NCBI GenBank assembly: GCA_011050235.1
Contig: DRGC01000018.1
Location: 28,454-92,453 of the forward strand
Direction: 5' to 3'
Source of the DNA: Phycisphaerae bacterium
Lineage (GTDB): Bacteria > Planctomycetota > Phycisphaerae > SM23-33
DNA length: 64,000 nucleotides
A model generated the notes under the pieces. It searched no databases. It was not told where the DNA came from and worked only from the letters and a program-made list of their open reading frames with translations. Of this stretch, positions 36,503 to 44,790 are shown one piece after another. A program made the position numbers and the translations under genes. The first letter of the stretch is position 1. Each line of letters starts with the position of its first letter.

Positions 36503-37555
36503 CTACTTGACCGGATCCCAGTAGCGGTCGTAGGTAACCTGATCGCGAGGCGTGAATTGGTCGACCGCCATCGTCATGACCGTGCCGTCGGCGAATAGGA
36601 CGTTGCATTTGTCCAGATGGCGCAAGGCGATGTTCTTCTCGAAGGCTTCCGGCTCGTCGGGGGGGGTGTCGGCGTCGCACCACCCGTCGTCGTAGTCCAT
36701 CAGCAGGATCTTGGGTCGCCCGGCTGCGGGCTTTTTGGCGTTCATGCCGTAATTGGTGTCGGCCCCGGCGAAGTAATAGGGCCCCTCGCCGCCCTCGGAC
36801 GAGGCCGGCAGCCAGATGGTCGAGCCGTCCTTCGTCGTCACACCGTGGCGGGCGACGGAGTTGCTGAAATCATAGAACGTCATCTCGTAGACCCCCGGGG
36901 CCTTCTCCACGACGCGGACGTCGAAGTCCGCGAAATCCTGGTCGGCGCCGGCGCCCCATTCGCCGGGGGCATCGTCGAACAGGATCCAGTAGACCTTGGG
37001 GTCTTTACCCGGCGTGTACTTGGGCATGTACTGCTTGTTGTGGTCCATCACCCCCCAGCCGATCTTCCGGTTCGCCATCCAGACGTCGTAGTAGTCCTCG
37101 TCGTTCATCTTCCACATCGATGGAAGCGCTGACCCGGCGTCGTACATCTCCTCGAAGGACTGGGAGTTCCACACCGGGGGGAAGTTAAAGAAATCCCAGG
37201 TGACGTTGTACCAGTTGGTCTGTGAGAACCTCGGGTAGGGCTCCATGTGCTTGGGCCCGGCCTCCGGGCACAGCAGCACCTCCAGATTAAACCCCAGATA
37301 CGGAAGCAGCATGCCGGCCCAACTGTCGCTGAGGACAACCTGGTAGGCTGACTCCGGCGAGCCCGCGTCGGTATCCAGCAAAATGTACGCCTTGGCCAGT
37401 TCCTTGAGGTTCCCCGCGCAGATCGCCCGCCGGCCCAGCGCAAACCCCCGCTCCATCGTCGGCACAACAATGGCGAACAGCAGGCCGATAACCGACATAA
37501 GAATCAGCAGTTCCGTCAAGCTGAAAGCCCGAACTGTCCCTCTGCGTTTCACCAT
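36503..37555 (-). CDS. Prepilin-type protein with C-terminal H-X9-DG motif
   Basis: The N terminus is a type IV pilin/pseudopilin signal: FSLTELL at residues 11-17, with Glu at position 5 of the mature end, then a hydrophobic helix. The preceding residue is Ala instead of the usual Gly. The C-terminal region ends with RHLDKCNVLFADG, the H-X9-DG motif found in planctomycete DUF1559-like pseudopilins. The middle is beta-rich. It would be processed by prepilin peptidase and act at the cell surface or in secretion; the exact role is unknown. It is separated from the phosphatase by about 140 bases. Confidence 0.78.
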   Translation of the reverse strand: MVKRRGTVRAFSLTELLILMSVIGLLFAIVVPTMERGFALGRRAICAGNLKELAKAYILLDTDAGSPESAYQVVLSDSWAGMLLPYLGFNLEVLLCPEAGPKHMEPYPRFSQTNWYNVTWDFFNFPPVWNSQSFEEMYDAGSALPSMWKMNDEDYYDVWMANRKIGWGVMDHNKQYMPKYTPGKDPKVYWILFDDAPGEWGAGADQDFADFDVRVVEKAPGVYEMTFYDFSNSVARHGVTTKDGSTIWLPASSEGGEGPYYFAGADTNYGMNAKKPAAGRPKILLMDYDDGWCDADTPPDEPEAFEKNIALRHLDKCNVLFADGTVMTMAVDQFTPRDQVTYDRYWDPVK

Positions 37556-37685
37556 GTCAGTTCCATAATAACTCGCGTGGCCGCCGTCTGTTACCTGCCC
37601 CCTCGCAGGTCCGGTCGAAATGGCGACATAGGCTTCTGCCTTAACTTCACCTCTATCTTACGGCCTCGGCCTGATAAAGGCAACA

Positions 37686-38666
37686 CTAAGCCAGGAGCAT
37701 TCTCCCGCGCTGCCACGCGCCAGCCGGGCCGCGTCCGCATCGGCGTAGGTCGCCTCCGACAACGCCACCAGCCGCCGGTCGATCCGCACGATCCGCGAGG
37801 CGTACCGCTGCGGCAAGAGGTCCGCCCGCTTCCGCAGGCGAATGCCGTCCCGCAGAAGCCGTCGCAACGGCTTGGCGAACGCCCGCCACTCGGTCGACGT
37901 GTTGTCTTCGTCCACCTTCTCCAGTTCCCACAGCAGATACACCAGGCAGCATTGCCGCTCGGTGGCGAAGGCGTGGTACGCCGGCCAGAAGTCCGTAATC
38001 AGCACGCCATCGAACGCTCCGGCGAAGAATCTCTCCAAGACCGGCCTGCCCCGGCTGGGGTCGATCAGGTACTAGCAGCACGTGCGGTTGGCGAAGCACT
38101 ACAGCCACCACGTCCGGCCGTTCATCCGCCAGCCGGTGTCGGCGGCGTGCAGCACGGCCGAGGCTCTCGCCTGCTCGGCAAGCTGGACGTACCACGGCTC
38201 GAGGATCATCGGCAGGCGCCGCCAGGTCACCACCAATCCCCCGGCCGACAGGTGGGTCTGGAATTGCCCGCCGAGAAGCTCGCGCACCTGCGAGATGCTG
38301 ACGCCCACGCCGTAGTGCAGCCAGGCGCTCAGGGCCACCGTGCGATGGCCGACGGCCGGGTTGGGCAGCGCCTCCGGCCCGACCGGCGTGGCCTGTCTTC
38401 GCGCCCGGCCTGCCTTTCCGCTTCCGCGCCGGCGGCCTGGTGTAGATGGGCCGCTGGCCGGAAGGCGTGGATGGATCGACCGCCCTCGGCCCGGTCAGCT
38501 TGGCCTGCAATTCGGCAATGCGTCTCGCCGCCGCCAGCGACGCGAGCTTTTGCAGACAGACATCGAGCCTCACCAATTCCTCCGCCTGCTGATCATCGAA
38601 CGTCCCTTCCAACGCCGCGGCGACAAGCCGTTTGACCTTGGCATCCTTGCCGATTGCACCATTCAT
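37686..38666 (-). pseudogene. Decayed IS66-family transposase
   Basis: IS66-type transposase pieces lie in two frames. An N-terminal part starts at 38666 (MNGAIGKDAKVKRLV) and reads through to GRPGAKTGHAG; a frameshift near 38390 moves homology to the frame with ALSAWLHYGVGVSISQVRELL, WWL and later VLITDFWPAYHAF. Two in-frame TAG codons interrupt it near 38053 and 38089, where a Trp and another residue are expected. The Cys-rich zinc segment of intact IS66 proteins and the C-terminal DNNxAER region are missing. No clear terminal inverted repeats were found. The element is inactive. Confidence 0.8.
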
Positions 38667-38770
38667 ACCCCGCACATACCACAGCGACGCCGAGCGCGCC
38701 AGTCTTAATTGTGAGAAACACCAGGATTCTTCTTGCAGAAAGACCCGCGGCGAAATATCATAACGCAGAG

Positions 38771-38902
38771 ATGCCGTTGCAGATGGCTGAAGTGTTGCCC
38801 TTCGAGTTTGTCGCGACCACAGGCGGCGGCGTTCCCGAGCCGGCAAGCTTGGCTTTGGTGGCGATGGGCTGCATGGCCGTGCTGAGACGCAAGAGGAACT
38901 AG
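38771..38902 (+). pseudogene. Orphan PEP-CTERM C-terminal tail
   Basis: An open frame ends in a PEP-CTERM sorting signal: VPEPASLALVAMGCMAVLRR followed by a Lys/Arg end. It has the PEP motif, a hydrophobic helix and a basic tail, but no body of a secreted protein before it. Upstream sequence runs straight into the IS66 relic. It looks like the 3' remnant of an exported protein gene whose front was lost. Confidence 0.6.
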
Positions 38903-38940
38903 ACGGTCCAGTCCAAAACAGATAGGGAGAGGAGATTCGA

Positions 38941-40212
38941 ATGCTGAAATCAACGAACAATGTCGCATGTGCAATCTTGGCATGCCTGGCCATCACAGCC
39001 ATCACGTCAACGGCTGCTGGTGCAGTGCAGTATGGCGTAGTGGGCGGTGGCATCCACGTCCAGTACGGCCCGCAGGACACAAGCGGCAACTATATGGGCA
39101 TTGTGTCTGAATCGTACGACGCCTATTCCGACAACGGATGGTATGACACCTTCCCCGCTGACATTTCGACAGCTCCCAACGGTGAGGAGGGCCATGTCCT
39201 CCTGGCGCTCAATCCTTACACGGGTGAGGTCTGGACCGATGTCCCCCTTACGCATCAGGCCTACAATCCCAGCGGGACCTACTCTGGTCACTCCCCCGGG
39301 GTCATGATCAGCGGGCCCAGCGGCTTGCCTGACGATCCGGGGACGCCCGACGTGGACGAGAGCCTCGTCTACTCCGACTGGGTGTCGAACCTGATAGTAC
39401 CTAGCACCGGCTACCTAGAGGATGCCATCTACGTTACCGCCCAGCGCATTCCAGGTGTGCAGGACAATGGTGGGACCTACGTGACCACCTCCCCCGATGG
39501 CGGCATCCTGGCCGATCCCTTCTGGTTCCCTGAGCCTGCCGACCCCATCTATCTGAGCCAGGGCCAAGAGGTCGTCGAGAGTGGCGGCAATGTCTTCCTG
39601 GAGGAAGTTATCGGGCGCATATGCGCGTTTGACTGGTTGGGATGGCGAGGCGGCTGGGGCAGCTACAATGGTACCCTTGGGTTCGAAATGGACGGCATCA
39701 AGGGCTGGATCAAGTTCAATTACTCTGGCAACCGCAGCGGTGTTCGGTTGACGGAGTACTACTTCGATCTCTTGACAGTGGGCGACTTCGATGGCGACGG
39801 CGATGTCGACGCTGATGATATCGACATGCTGTGCGATAATCTGGGTGACCCGGCCTTCGACCTGGATGACGACGGCGACGCCGACGAGGACGACATGATC
39901 TTTCTGATCACGAACCTCGTCGAGTTGCAGGATGGTTCGGGCCGGGTGGGTACCAAGCGCGGCGACTTCAATCTGGACGGCTTCGTGGACGGCACGGACC
40001 TGGCGCTGATGAAGACCGCCTTCGGCCAGCCGGGGCAGAACTATGCCGATGGCAACGCCAACTGCGACGCCTTCGTCGACGGCACGGACCTGGCGATCCT
40101 GAAGACCAACTTCGGCTTCATCGCCGACCCCCCTGTCCCCGAGCCGGCGACGCTGAGCTTGCTGGCCCTGGGAGCAACAGGCCTGGCGGCCAAGCGGCGT
40201 CGCAAGAGCTAG
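38941..40212 (+). CDS. Secreted PEP-CTERM protein with dockerin-like repeats
   Basis: An exported 423-residue protein. A signal peptide covers residues 1-28 (ILACLAITAITSTAAGA). The body is beta-rich and of unknown fold. Residues about 280-395 hold two pairs of calcium-binding dockerin-like loops (GDFDGDGDVDADD, FDLDDDGDADEDD, GDFNLDGFVDGTD, CDAFVDGTD). The C terminus is a PEP-CTERM signal: VPEPATLSLLALGATG, then a basic end. This signal is normally processed by an exosortase and marks proteins for the outer surface or exopolysaccharide. The ATG has a strong AGGGAGAGGAG site. The dockerin part resembles the end of the giant protein at 50515. Confidence 0.85.
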   Translation: MLKSTNNVACAILACLAITAITSTAAGAVQYGVVGGGIHVQYGPQDTSGNYMGIVSESYDAYSDNGWYDTFPADISTAPNGEEGHVLLALNPYTGEVWTDVPLTHQAYNPSGTYSGHSPGVMISGPSGLPDDPGTPDVDESLVYSDWVSNLIVPSTGYLEDAIYVTAQRIPGVQDNGGTYVTTSPDGGILADPFWFPEPADPIYLSQGQEVVESGGNVFLEEVIGRICAFDWLGWRGGWGSYNGTLGFEMDGIKGWIKFNYSGNRSGVRLTEYYFDLLTVGDFDGDGDVDADDIDMLCDNLGDPAFDLDDDGDADEDDMIFLITNLVELQDGSGRVGTKRGDFNLDGFVDGTDLALMKTAFGQPGQNYADGNANCDAFVDGTDLAILKTNFGFIADPPVPEPATLSLLALGATGLAAKRRRKS

Positions 40213-40235
40213 CAACCAAGCGTTTCAACGCAGAC

Positions 40236-40272
40236 AAGCGGGCGAAGTTCTTCGGAGCTTCGCCCGCTTTGT
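40236..40272 (+). terminator. Intrinsic terminator of the PEP-CTERM gene
   Basis: A perfect 12-base-pair stem (AAGCGGGCGAAG with CTTCGCCCGCTT) around a 10-base loop, 24 bases after the stop codon, followed by a short T-rich run (TTTGTTG). Strong stem, modest U tract. Confidence 0.8.
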
Positions 40273-40284
40273 TGCTACGCAGAC

Positions 40285-40434
40285 TCAGGGCGCGCGGCGA
40301 AGTTGGGAAATGAGCTTTTCGATCGACTGCCGCTGCTGTGTCTTGTCGGAAGCGATGTTCTCCAGGCAGCGCTCCAGATCAGCAATGGCCCCGGCCCGAT
40401 CGCCCAATTGATGTCTGGCCTTTGCTGAGTTGGC
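40285..40434 (-). pseudogene. Remnant of a TPR-like gene
   Basis: On the minus strand a 49-codon frame reads AKARHQLGDRAGAIADLERC and ends with a TGA at 40285-40287. The sequence resembles the last tetratricopeptide repeat and tail helix of a TPR protein. The codon before it is a stop and it has no ATG, so it is probably a leftover 3' end. Confidence 0.4.
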
Positions 40435-40599
40435 TCATGGTCCAGCTCCAGTCACATGGTGTGTCTCGGCGGATGCGCCGCTGACGGGTGTACCGGTTAT
40501 CTTACATCGTTCGGCGCATTTGGACAGGGACGATGCAATCGAGTACATCCCGCCACGGCCCCGAATGGCGCCTGACGCGGTTGGCGAAGCGAGTTTTGG
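40435..40599. other. Non-coding gap before the ilv promoter
   Basis: I see no conserved frame or element in this stretch, which lies between the TPR-like remnant and the promoter of the branched-chain amino acid operon. Confidence 0.4.
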
Positions 40600-40628
40600 T
40601 GGACCTGCCGGCCCTCGTCCTATATAAT
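40600..40628 (+). promoter_or_regulatory. Promoter of the isoleucine-type operon
   Basis: A perfect TATAAT is at 40623-40628. A -35 candidate TGGACC lies at 40600-40605 with a 17-base spacer; TTGGTG at 40596 is further away. Transcription would begin near 40635, about 23 bases before the leader peptide ATG. Confidence 0.6.
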
Positions 40629-40657
40629 GGGGCTCTGCTGCAGCAGGACGAGCAGAC

Positions 40658-40801
40658 ATGAGCAATCATCGAACGGCAAGCGTTGTTGCGACGATGGTCG
40701 GCCCGGGCCGACCCGCGCCGGCCGACTGCGCGGCGGTGTCGCCGATCGCTATTATTGGGGTTATTATTGTGCCCTCTGGCGGCCCGGCACCAGGCTTGTA
40801 G
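40658..40801 (+). CDS. Ile/Val-rich leader peptide of the ilv operon
   Basis: A 47-codon frame, with AGGA nine bases upstream and ending in TAG TAA. Codons 30-38 (40745-40771) read Ile-Ala-Ile-Ile-Gly-Val-Ile-Ile-Val: seven Ile/Val codons of nine. The whole peptide has five Ile and six Val codons. It lies between a good promoter and an intrinsic terminator, with ilvB directly after, which is the layout of a ribosome-mediated attenuator: low charged tRNA-Ile or tRNA-Val would stall translation here and let transcription continue. The function is inferred from layout; the codon run and terminator are direct observations. Confidence 0.75.
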   Translation: MSNHRTASVVATMVGPGRPAPADCAAVSPIAIIGVIIVPSGGPAPGL

Positions 40802-40828
40802 TAAACCGACAACCACCGTAAGCTTGAT

Positions 40829-40861
40829 ACCGACGCCGCTGGAAGCGACGTCGGTTTTTTT
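40829..40861 (+). terminator. Attenuator terminator upstream of ilvB
   Basis: ACCGACG (40829-40835) pairs with CGTCGGT (40849-40855); an inner CGCT/AGCG helix extends the stem around a GGA loop, and seven T residues follow (40855-40861). It sits between the leader peptide stop and the ilvB start. A competing pairing is possible: CTGGCGGC at 40776-40783 with GCCGCTGG at 40835-40842 (two G-U pairs), which would break this stem. CCGGGCCG at 40703-40710 is in turn complementary to CGGCCCGG at 40780-40787. Confidence 0.8.
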
Positions 40862-40904
40862 GTCGCCTCCCGGCCCGGCCGAAGCGCGACAAGGGAGTAC
40901 GAAA

Positions 40905-42587
40905 ATGTCTCACCGATCCGGATCACAAGTCGTTATCGACGCCCTGCTGGCTGCGGGCGTGGACACGGTGTTCGGCTATCCCGGTGGGGCCATCATGCCG
41001 TTTTTCGACGTGCTGATGGACGCCCCGCTGCGGCATATTCTCACGCGGCACGAGCAGATGGCCGTCCACGCCGCTGATGCCTACGCCAGGTCGTCGGGGC
41101 GGCTGGGCGTGTGCATCACGACCTCCGGCCCCGGGGCCACCAACATGGCTACCGGCATCTGCACCGCCTATATGGATTCCGTCCCCCTGCTGTGCATCAG
41201 CGGACAGGTGGCCGCGCCTTTCGTCGGCTCGGACGCCTTCCAGGAGGCCGACATCTGCGCCATGGTCACCGGCATGACCAAGCAGGCCTTCCTCGTCCGC
41301 GACGCGGACGAGCTGCCCGACGTCATGGCCGAGGCGATCTTCGTCGCCACGACCGGCCGGCCGGGCCCGGTCCTCGTGGACCTCTGCAAGGACGTGCAGA
41401 TGCTCAAGACCGACAAGCCCACGCCGACGATCACGGCCCTTCCGGGCTACGTAGACAATCCGCCGCTCGATCGCGATGCGCTTCGTCAGGCGCACGAGAT
41501 GCTCAAGACGGCCAAGCGCCCCGTCTGCATCATCGGCGGCGGCTGTCGATATGCTGAGGCGAGCGATGTGTTTCGCCGCTGGTGCGAACTGACGCAGCTC
41601 CCGGTGGCCAACACGCTTCAGGGCACGGGGGCCCCGGCCCCGGATTATGCCGGCCGGCTCGGCATGGTGGGCGTGCACGGCCTGCGGCGGGCGAACGAGG
41701 CGGTCTGCGACTGCGACCTGCTGATCGCGCTGGGCATGCGGATGGACGACCGCGTCACCGGCAAGGTCGCCAGCTTCGCCCCCAAGGCCAAGGTCATCCA
41801 CGTCGACATCGACGCCGCCGAGCTGGGCAAGATCGTTCAGCCCACCGTCGCCGTCCACGCCGACCTGAACATCGCGCTGCAGGCGTGGTGCGAACTGCTC
41901 CAGGCCGAGCCCGTCGAGCCGTTCGTTCAGTGGCGCGACACCTGCCTCGCCGTTCGCACCGGCCTGGACATGCCCCGCTTGGACGGCGACGACCTCGTCC
42001 AGCCGACGCGCGTGCTGGACGAGGTGTTCCGCCTCATCGGCACGGGCCATCATGTCACCACCGACGTCGGACAGAACCAGATGTGGACCGTCCAGCGCGT
42101 CGTGGTCGACTCGCCGCGGAAGTTCATGTCCTCCGGCGGGGCCGGCACGATGGGCTACGGCTTCCCGGCGGCCATCGGCGCGGCGCTGGCCCATCCGGGC
42201 GAGCGCGTGCTGGCCGTCGTCGGCGACGGCGGCTTTCAGATGTCGCTGGTGGAACTGGTCACCGTCAACCGTCTCAAGCTACCCGTAAAGATCCTGATCC
42301 TGGACAACAAGTATCTGGGCATGGTCCGCCAGTGGCAGGAGCTGTTTTTCGATCGCCGCTACAGCGGCACGAGCATGGCCGACAACCCGGACTTCGCTGC
42401 CCTGGCCCGCGTGTTCGGGATCGAGGCGTTCACACTGTCCCGCCCGGACGACACCCAACGCACACTGCAGGCGTGGTGGAACTGCGAGGGGCCCGCCCTG
42501 CTGCACTGCATCTGCTGCTCCAGCGAGAACGTCTTCCCGATGGTCTCGCCCGGCGTCGGCATCGACGAGATGATGGAGGCCACCTGA
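40905..42587 (+). CDS. ilvB: Acetohydroxyacid synthase large subunit
   Basis: Thiamine-diphosphate enzyme joining pyruvate to 2-oxobutyrate (isoleucine) or to a second pyruvate (valine, leucine). Visible features are VFGYPGGAIMPFFD with the catalytic Glu region (RHEQMAVHAADAYAR), TSGPGATNMATGI, and the TPP motif from VGDGGFQMS to LDNKYLGMVRQWQ. Length 561 aa is normal. The frame is open from far upstream, but the ATG at 40905 has AGGGAG at 40892-40897 and matches the family N terminus (SGSQVVIDALLAAGV). The next gene starts with a one-base TGATG overlap, so the two subunits are translated together. Confidence 0.95.
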   Translation: MSHRSGSQVVIDALLAAGVDTVFGYPGGAIMPFFDVLMDAPLRHILTRHEQMAVHAADAYARSSGRLGVCITTSGPGATNMATGICTAYMDSVPLLCISGQVAAPFVGSDAFQEADICAMVTGMTKQAFLVRDADELPDVMAEAIFVATTGRPGPVLVDLCKDVQMLKTDKPTPTITALPGYVDNPPLDRDALRQAHEMLKTAKRPVCIIGGGCRYAEASDVFRRWCELTQLPVANTLQGTGAPAPDYAGRLGMVGVHGLRRANEAVCDCDLLIALGMRMDDRVTGKVASFAPKAKVIHVDIDAAELGKIVQPTVAVHADLNIALQAWCELLQAEPVEPFVQWRDTCLAVRTGLDMPRLDGDDLVQPTRVLDEVFRLIGTGHHVTTDVGQNQMWTVQRVVVDSPRKFMSSGGAGTMGYGFPAAIGAALAHPGERVLAVVGDGGFQMSLVELVTVNRLKLPVKILILDNKYLGMVRQWQELFFDRRYSGTSMADNPDFAALARVFGIEAFTLSRPDDTQRTLQAWWNCEGPALLHCICCSSENVFPMVSPGVGIDEMMEAT

Positions 42588-42832
42588 TGAAAACACTGCG
42601 ATTCGACATCCATCTGCGTCGCATGGAAGTCCTCCCGCGAATTCTGCTGCTGATCGCCCGCCTCGGCGGAACCGTCCAGGCCGTCCGCGCCGCCGACGGA
42701 CGCGTCGATCTGACCATCGAAACGCCCGATGAGGTCGCCCACCGGTTCGGCCCACAGATCGGCCGAATCGTCGAAGTCACCGAGGTCCACCCGCTGGACG
42801 TCGCCGCCGAGGCCCCGGCCGGAGATGCATAA
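42587..42832 (+). CDS. Acetohydroxyacid synthase small subunit, IlvM-like
   Basis: An 81-residue ACT-domain-like protein (opening KTLRFDIHLRRMEVLPRILL, then GGTVQAVRA and VDLTIETPDE). Its position, length and one-base overlap with ilvB identify it as the regulatory subunit of the synthase; at this size it is closer to IlvM than to the longer IlvN/IlvH. It is followed three bases later by leuC. In the family such subunits stimulate activity and set feedback inhibition by branched-chain amino acids. Confidence 0.8.
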   Translation: MKTLRFDIHLRRMEVLPRILLLIARLGGTVQAVRAADGRVDLTIETPDEVAHRFGPQIGRIVEVTEVHPLDVAAEAPAGDA

Positions 42833-42835
42833 GCC

Positions 42836-44212
42836 ATGGCCCAGACGCTTACCGAAAAACTGCTCGCCCGCGCTGCCGGCAAAGACGCCGTCGCAACGGG
42901 GGAAACGGTGCTCACCGACGTCGACGTGCTGATGACGCACGACGTCTGCGGGCCCGGCACGATCGGCGTGTTTAAGCGCGAGTTCGGCGATTCTGCGCGC
43001 GTGTGGGACCCCCGGCGCGTCGTGATCATTCCCGATCACTACATCTTCACCAGCGACGAGCGCTGCCAGCGCAACGTCGACACGCTGCGGGCGTTCGCCA
43101 ACGAGCAGGGCATCGAGACCTTCTACGACGTCATCGACGATCCCCAGGGCCGATGGCGCTTCGACGCCGCAGCCGGCCCCCTGACGAGCCAGCACGGGCG
43201 GCGCTACGCCGGCGTCTGCCACAGCGCCCTGGCCGAGAAGGGCCACACCCGCCCCGGCGAGGTGTTGATCGGCACCGACAGCCACACCTGCACGGCCGGG
43301 GCGTTCGGCGAGTTCGCCACGGGTGTGGGCAATACCGATGCAGCCTTCGTGCTGGGGGTGGGCAAGATCCTGCTCCGCGTCCCCGAATCGATGCGGTTTG
43401 TCCTCGACGGCGCGCTCGCCGACGGCGTGATGGCCAAGGACGTGATCCTGCACATCATCGGCCTGGTCGGCGTCGATGGCGCTACCTACCGCGCGATGGA
43501 GTTCGCCGGCGACGGTATCGCATCGCTGTCGATTGAGGACCGAATGACGATCGCCAACATGGGCGTCGAGGCCGGCGCCAAGAACGCTGTCTTCCCGGCC
43601 GATCGGGCGACATGCGACTTTGTCGACGCCGCCGGCAAGGCCAACGGGACCGCGCGACCTTACGAATGTCTGTCACCCGACGGCGACGCCGTCTATGCCG
43701 ACACCACGGTGATCGACCTGTCGGCGCTCGAGCCGGTCGTCGCCCAGCCGCCCGACCCGGCCCAGGTCGTCCCGGCCCGTCAGTGCACCGACGTGAAGCT
43801 GGACCGCGCCTACATCGGCTCGTGCACGGGCGGCAAGGGCAGCGACTTCGACGCCTTCGCCGCCATCGTCCGAGGCCGGACCGTCGCGATCGAGACCTTC
43901 GGCGTCCCGGCCACCCCGGCGGTGCTGGCGCATCTGAGGCAGGCTACCCTCGGCGGCCAAACACTGTGGGACATCCTGGTCGACGCCGGCGTGACGATGA
44001 CGGCCAATGCCGGCTGCGCCGCGTGTCTGGGCGGGCCCGGCGATACGTTCGGGCGCATGAACGAACCGTTAACGTGCATCTCGACAACCAACCGAAACTT
44101 TCCCGGGCGAATGGGCGACCTGCAGGGGAGAATCTACTTGGCCAGCCCCGCCACGGCCGCCGCATCGGCCCTGGCCGGACACATTGCCGACCCCCGCGAA
44201 GCCCTGCCGTAA
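42836..44212 (+). CDS. leuC: Isopropylmalate/citramalate isomerase large subunit
   Basis: Aconitase-family subunit that isomerises 2-isopropylmalate or citramalate. The 4Fe-4S ligands are Cys330 (IGSCTGGK) and the CxxC pair Cys394/Cys397 (GCAACLGG). The active-site blocks IGTDSHTCTAG and MTHDVCGPGT are present. At 458 aa it is in the range of bacterial LeuC and the archaeal/HacA type. With CimA and LeuB in the same operon, the local job is probably citramalate to 3-methylmalate via citraconate, for isoleucine; it can also serve leucine synthesis. Confidence 0.92.
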   Translation: MAQTLTEKLLARAAGKDAVATGETVLTDVDVLMTHDVCGPGTIGVFKREFGDSARVWDPRRVVIIPDHYIFTSDERCQRNVDTLRAFANEQGIETFYDVIDDPQGRWRFDAAAGPLTSQHGRRYAGVCHSALAEKGHTRPGEVLIGTDSHTCTAGAFGEFATGVGNTDAAFVLGVGKILLRVPESMRFVLDGALADGVMAKDVILHIIGLVGVDGATYRAMEFAGDGIASLSIEDRMTIANMGVEAGAKNAVFPADRATCDFVDAAGKANGTARPYECLSPDGDAVYADTTVIDLSALEPVVAQPPDPAQVVPARQCTDVKLDRAYIGSCTGGKGSDFDAFAAIVRGRTVAIETFGVPATPAVLAHLRQATLGGQTLWDILVDAGVTMTANAGCAACLGGPGDTFGRMNEPLTCISTTNRNFPGRMGDLQGRIYLASPATAAASALAGHIADPREALP

Positions 44213-44217
44213 CCGAT

Positions 44218-44790
44218 ATGGACCCCGCCATGAGCGAACCGATCACAGGACACGTCTTTGTCGTCGGCGACAACATCGACACCGACCAGATCATCCCCGC
44301 CGAGCACCTCTCGCTCGTGCCGACGGTCGAGGCCGAGTACCGCGCACTCGGCAGCTTCGCCCTCAGCGGCCTGCCGGTCGCCGACAGCGCCGAACGCCTC
44401 GTGCCCGAGGGCGAGCAAACGTCGCCCTACGCCATCGTGGTCGCCGGGCGCAATTTCGGTTGCGGCTCCAGCCGCGAGCACGCGCCCATCGCCCTGGGCG
44501 CCGCCGGCGTGAAGGTCGTCATCGCCGAGTCGTTCGCCCGTATTTTCTTTCGGAACTGCATTGCCACCGGCGAGCTATATCCTGTCGAATGCACACACCG
44601 CATCTGCGATGACCTGCGAACGGGCGACGAGTTGACCGTCGACCTAGCCGCTGAGCGCATCGCACGCGCCGACGGGTCGGCCGATTGGCCGATCCGCCCG
44701 CTGGGCGAGGTGCGCGACGTCATCGCCGCCGGCGGATTGTTCGCCTACGCGCGGGCCACGGGCCTGGTCGCCCGAAGGAGCACGCCATGA
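44218..44790 (+). CDS. leuD: Isopropylmalate/citramalate isomerase small subunit
   Basis: Swivel-domain partner of LeuC. Diagnostic blocks are [14 protein letters not shown] and [14 protein letters not shown], with [15 protein letters not shown]. At about 190 aa it is normal. Either ATG 44218 or ATG 44230 could start it. It ends in an ATGA overlap with cimA at 44787, and starts five bases after leuC. Confidence 0.93.
   Translation: MDPAMSEPITGHVFVVGDNIDTDQIIPAEHLSLVPTVEAEYRALGSFALSGLPVADSAERLVPEGEQTSPYAIVVAGRNFGCGSSREHAPIALGAAGVKVVIAESFARIFFRNCIATGELYPVECTHRICDDLRTGDELTVDLAAERIARADGSADWPIRPLGEVRDVIAAGGLFAYARATGLVARRSTP

Noticed and set aside
37686..39089. Apparent 467-codon minus-strand gene across the IS66 relic
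   Set aside because: Only its middle part matches a transposase N terminus; the rest is out-of-frame readthrough of the pseudogene and of the orphan tail region.
40733..40839. Pairing of GCGGTGTCG at 40733-40741 with CGACGCCGC at 40831-40839 as the antiterminator
   Set aside because: The upstream arm lies just before the Ile codons, where a stalled ribosome would cover it, the opposite of what attenuation needs. The pairing at 40776-40783 is better placed.
41582..42832. Apparent 416-codon gene on the plus strand inside ilvB
   Set aside because: Only the last 81 codons (from 42587) are real, as the synthase small subunit; the upstream part is an alternate frame of ilvB.
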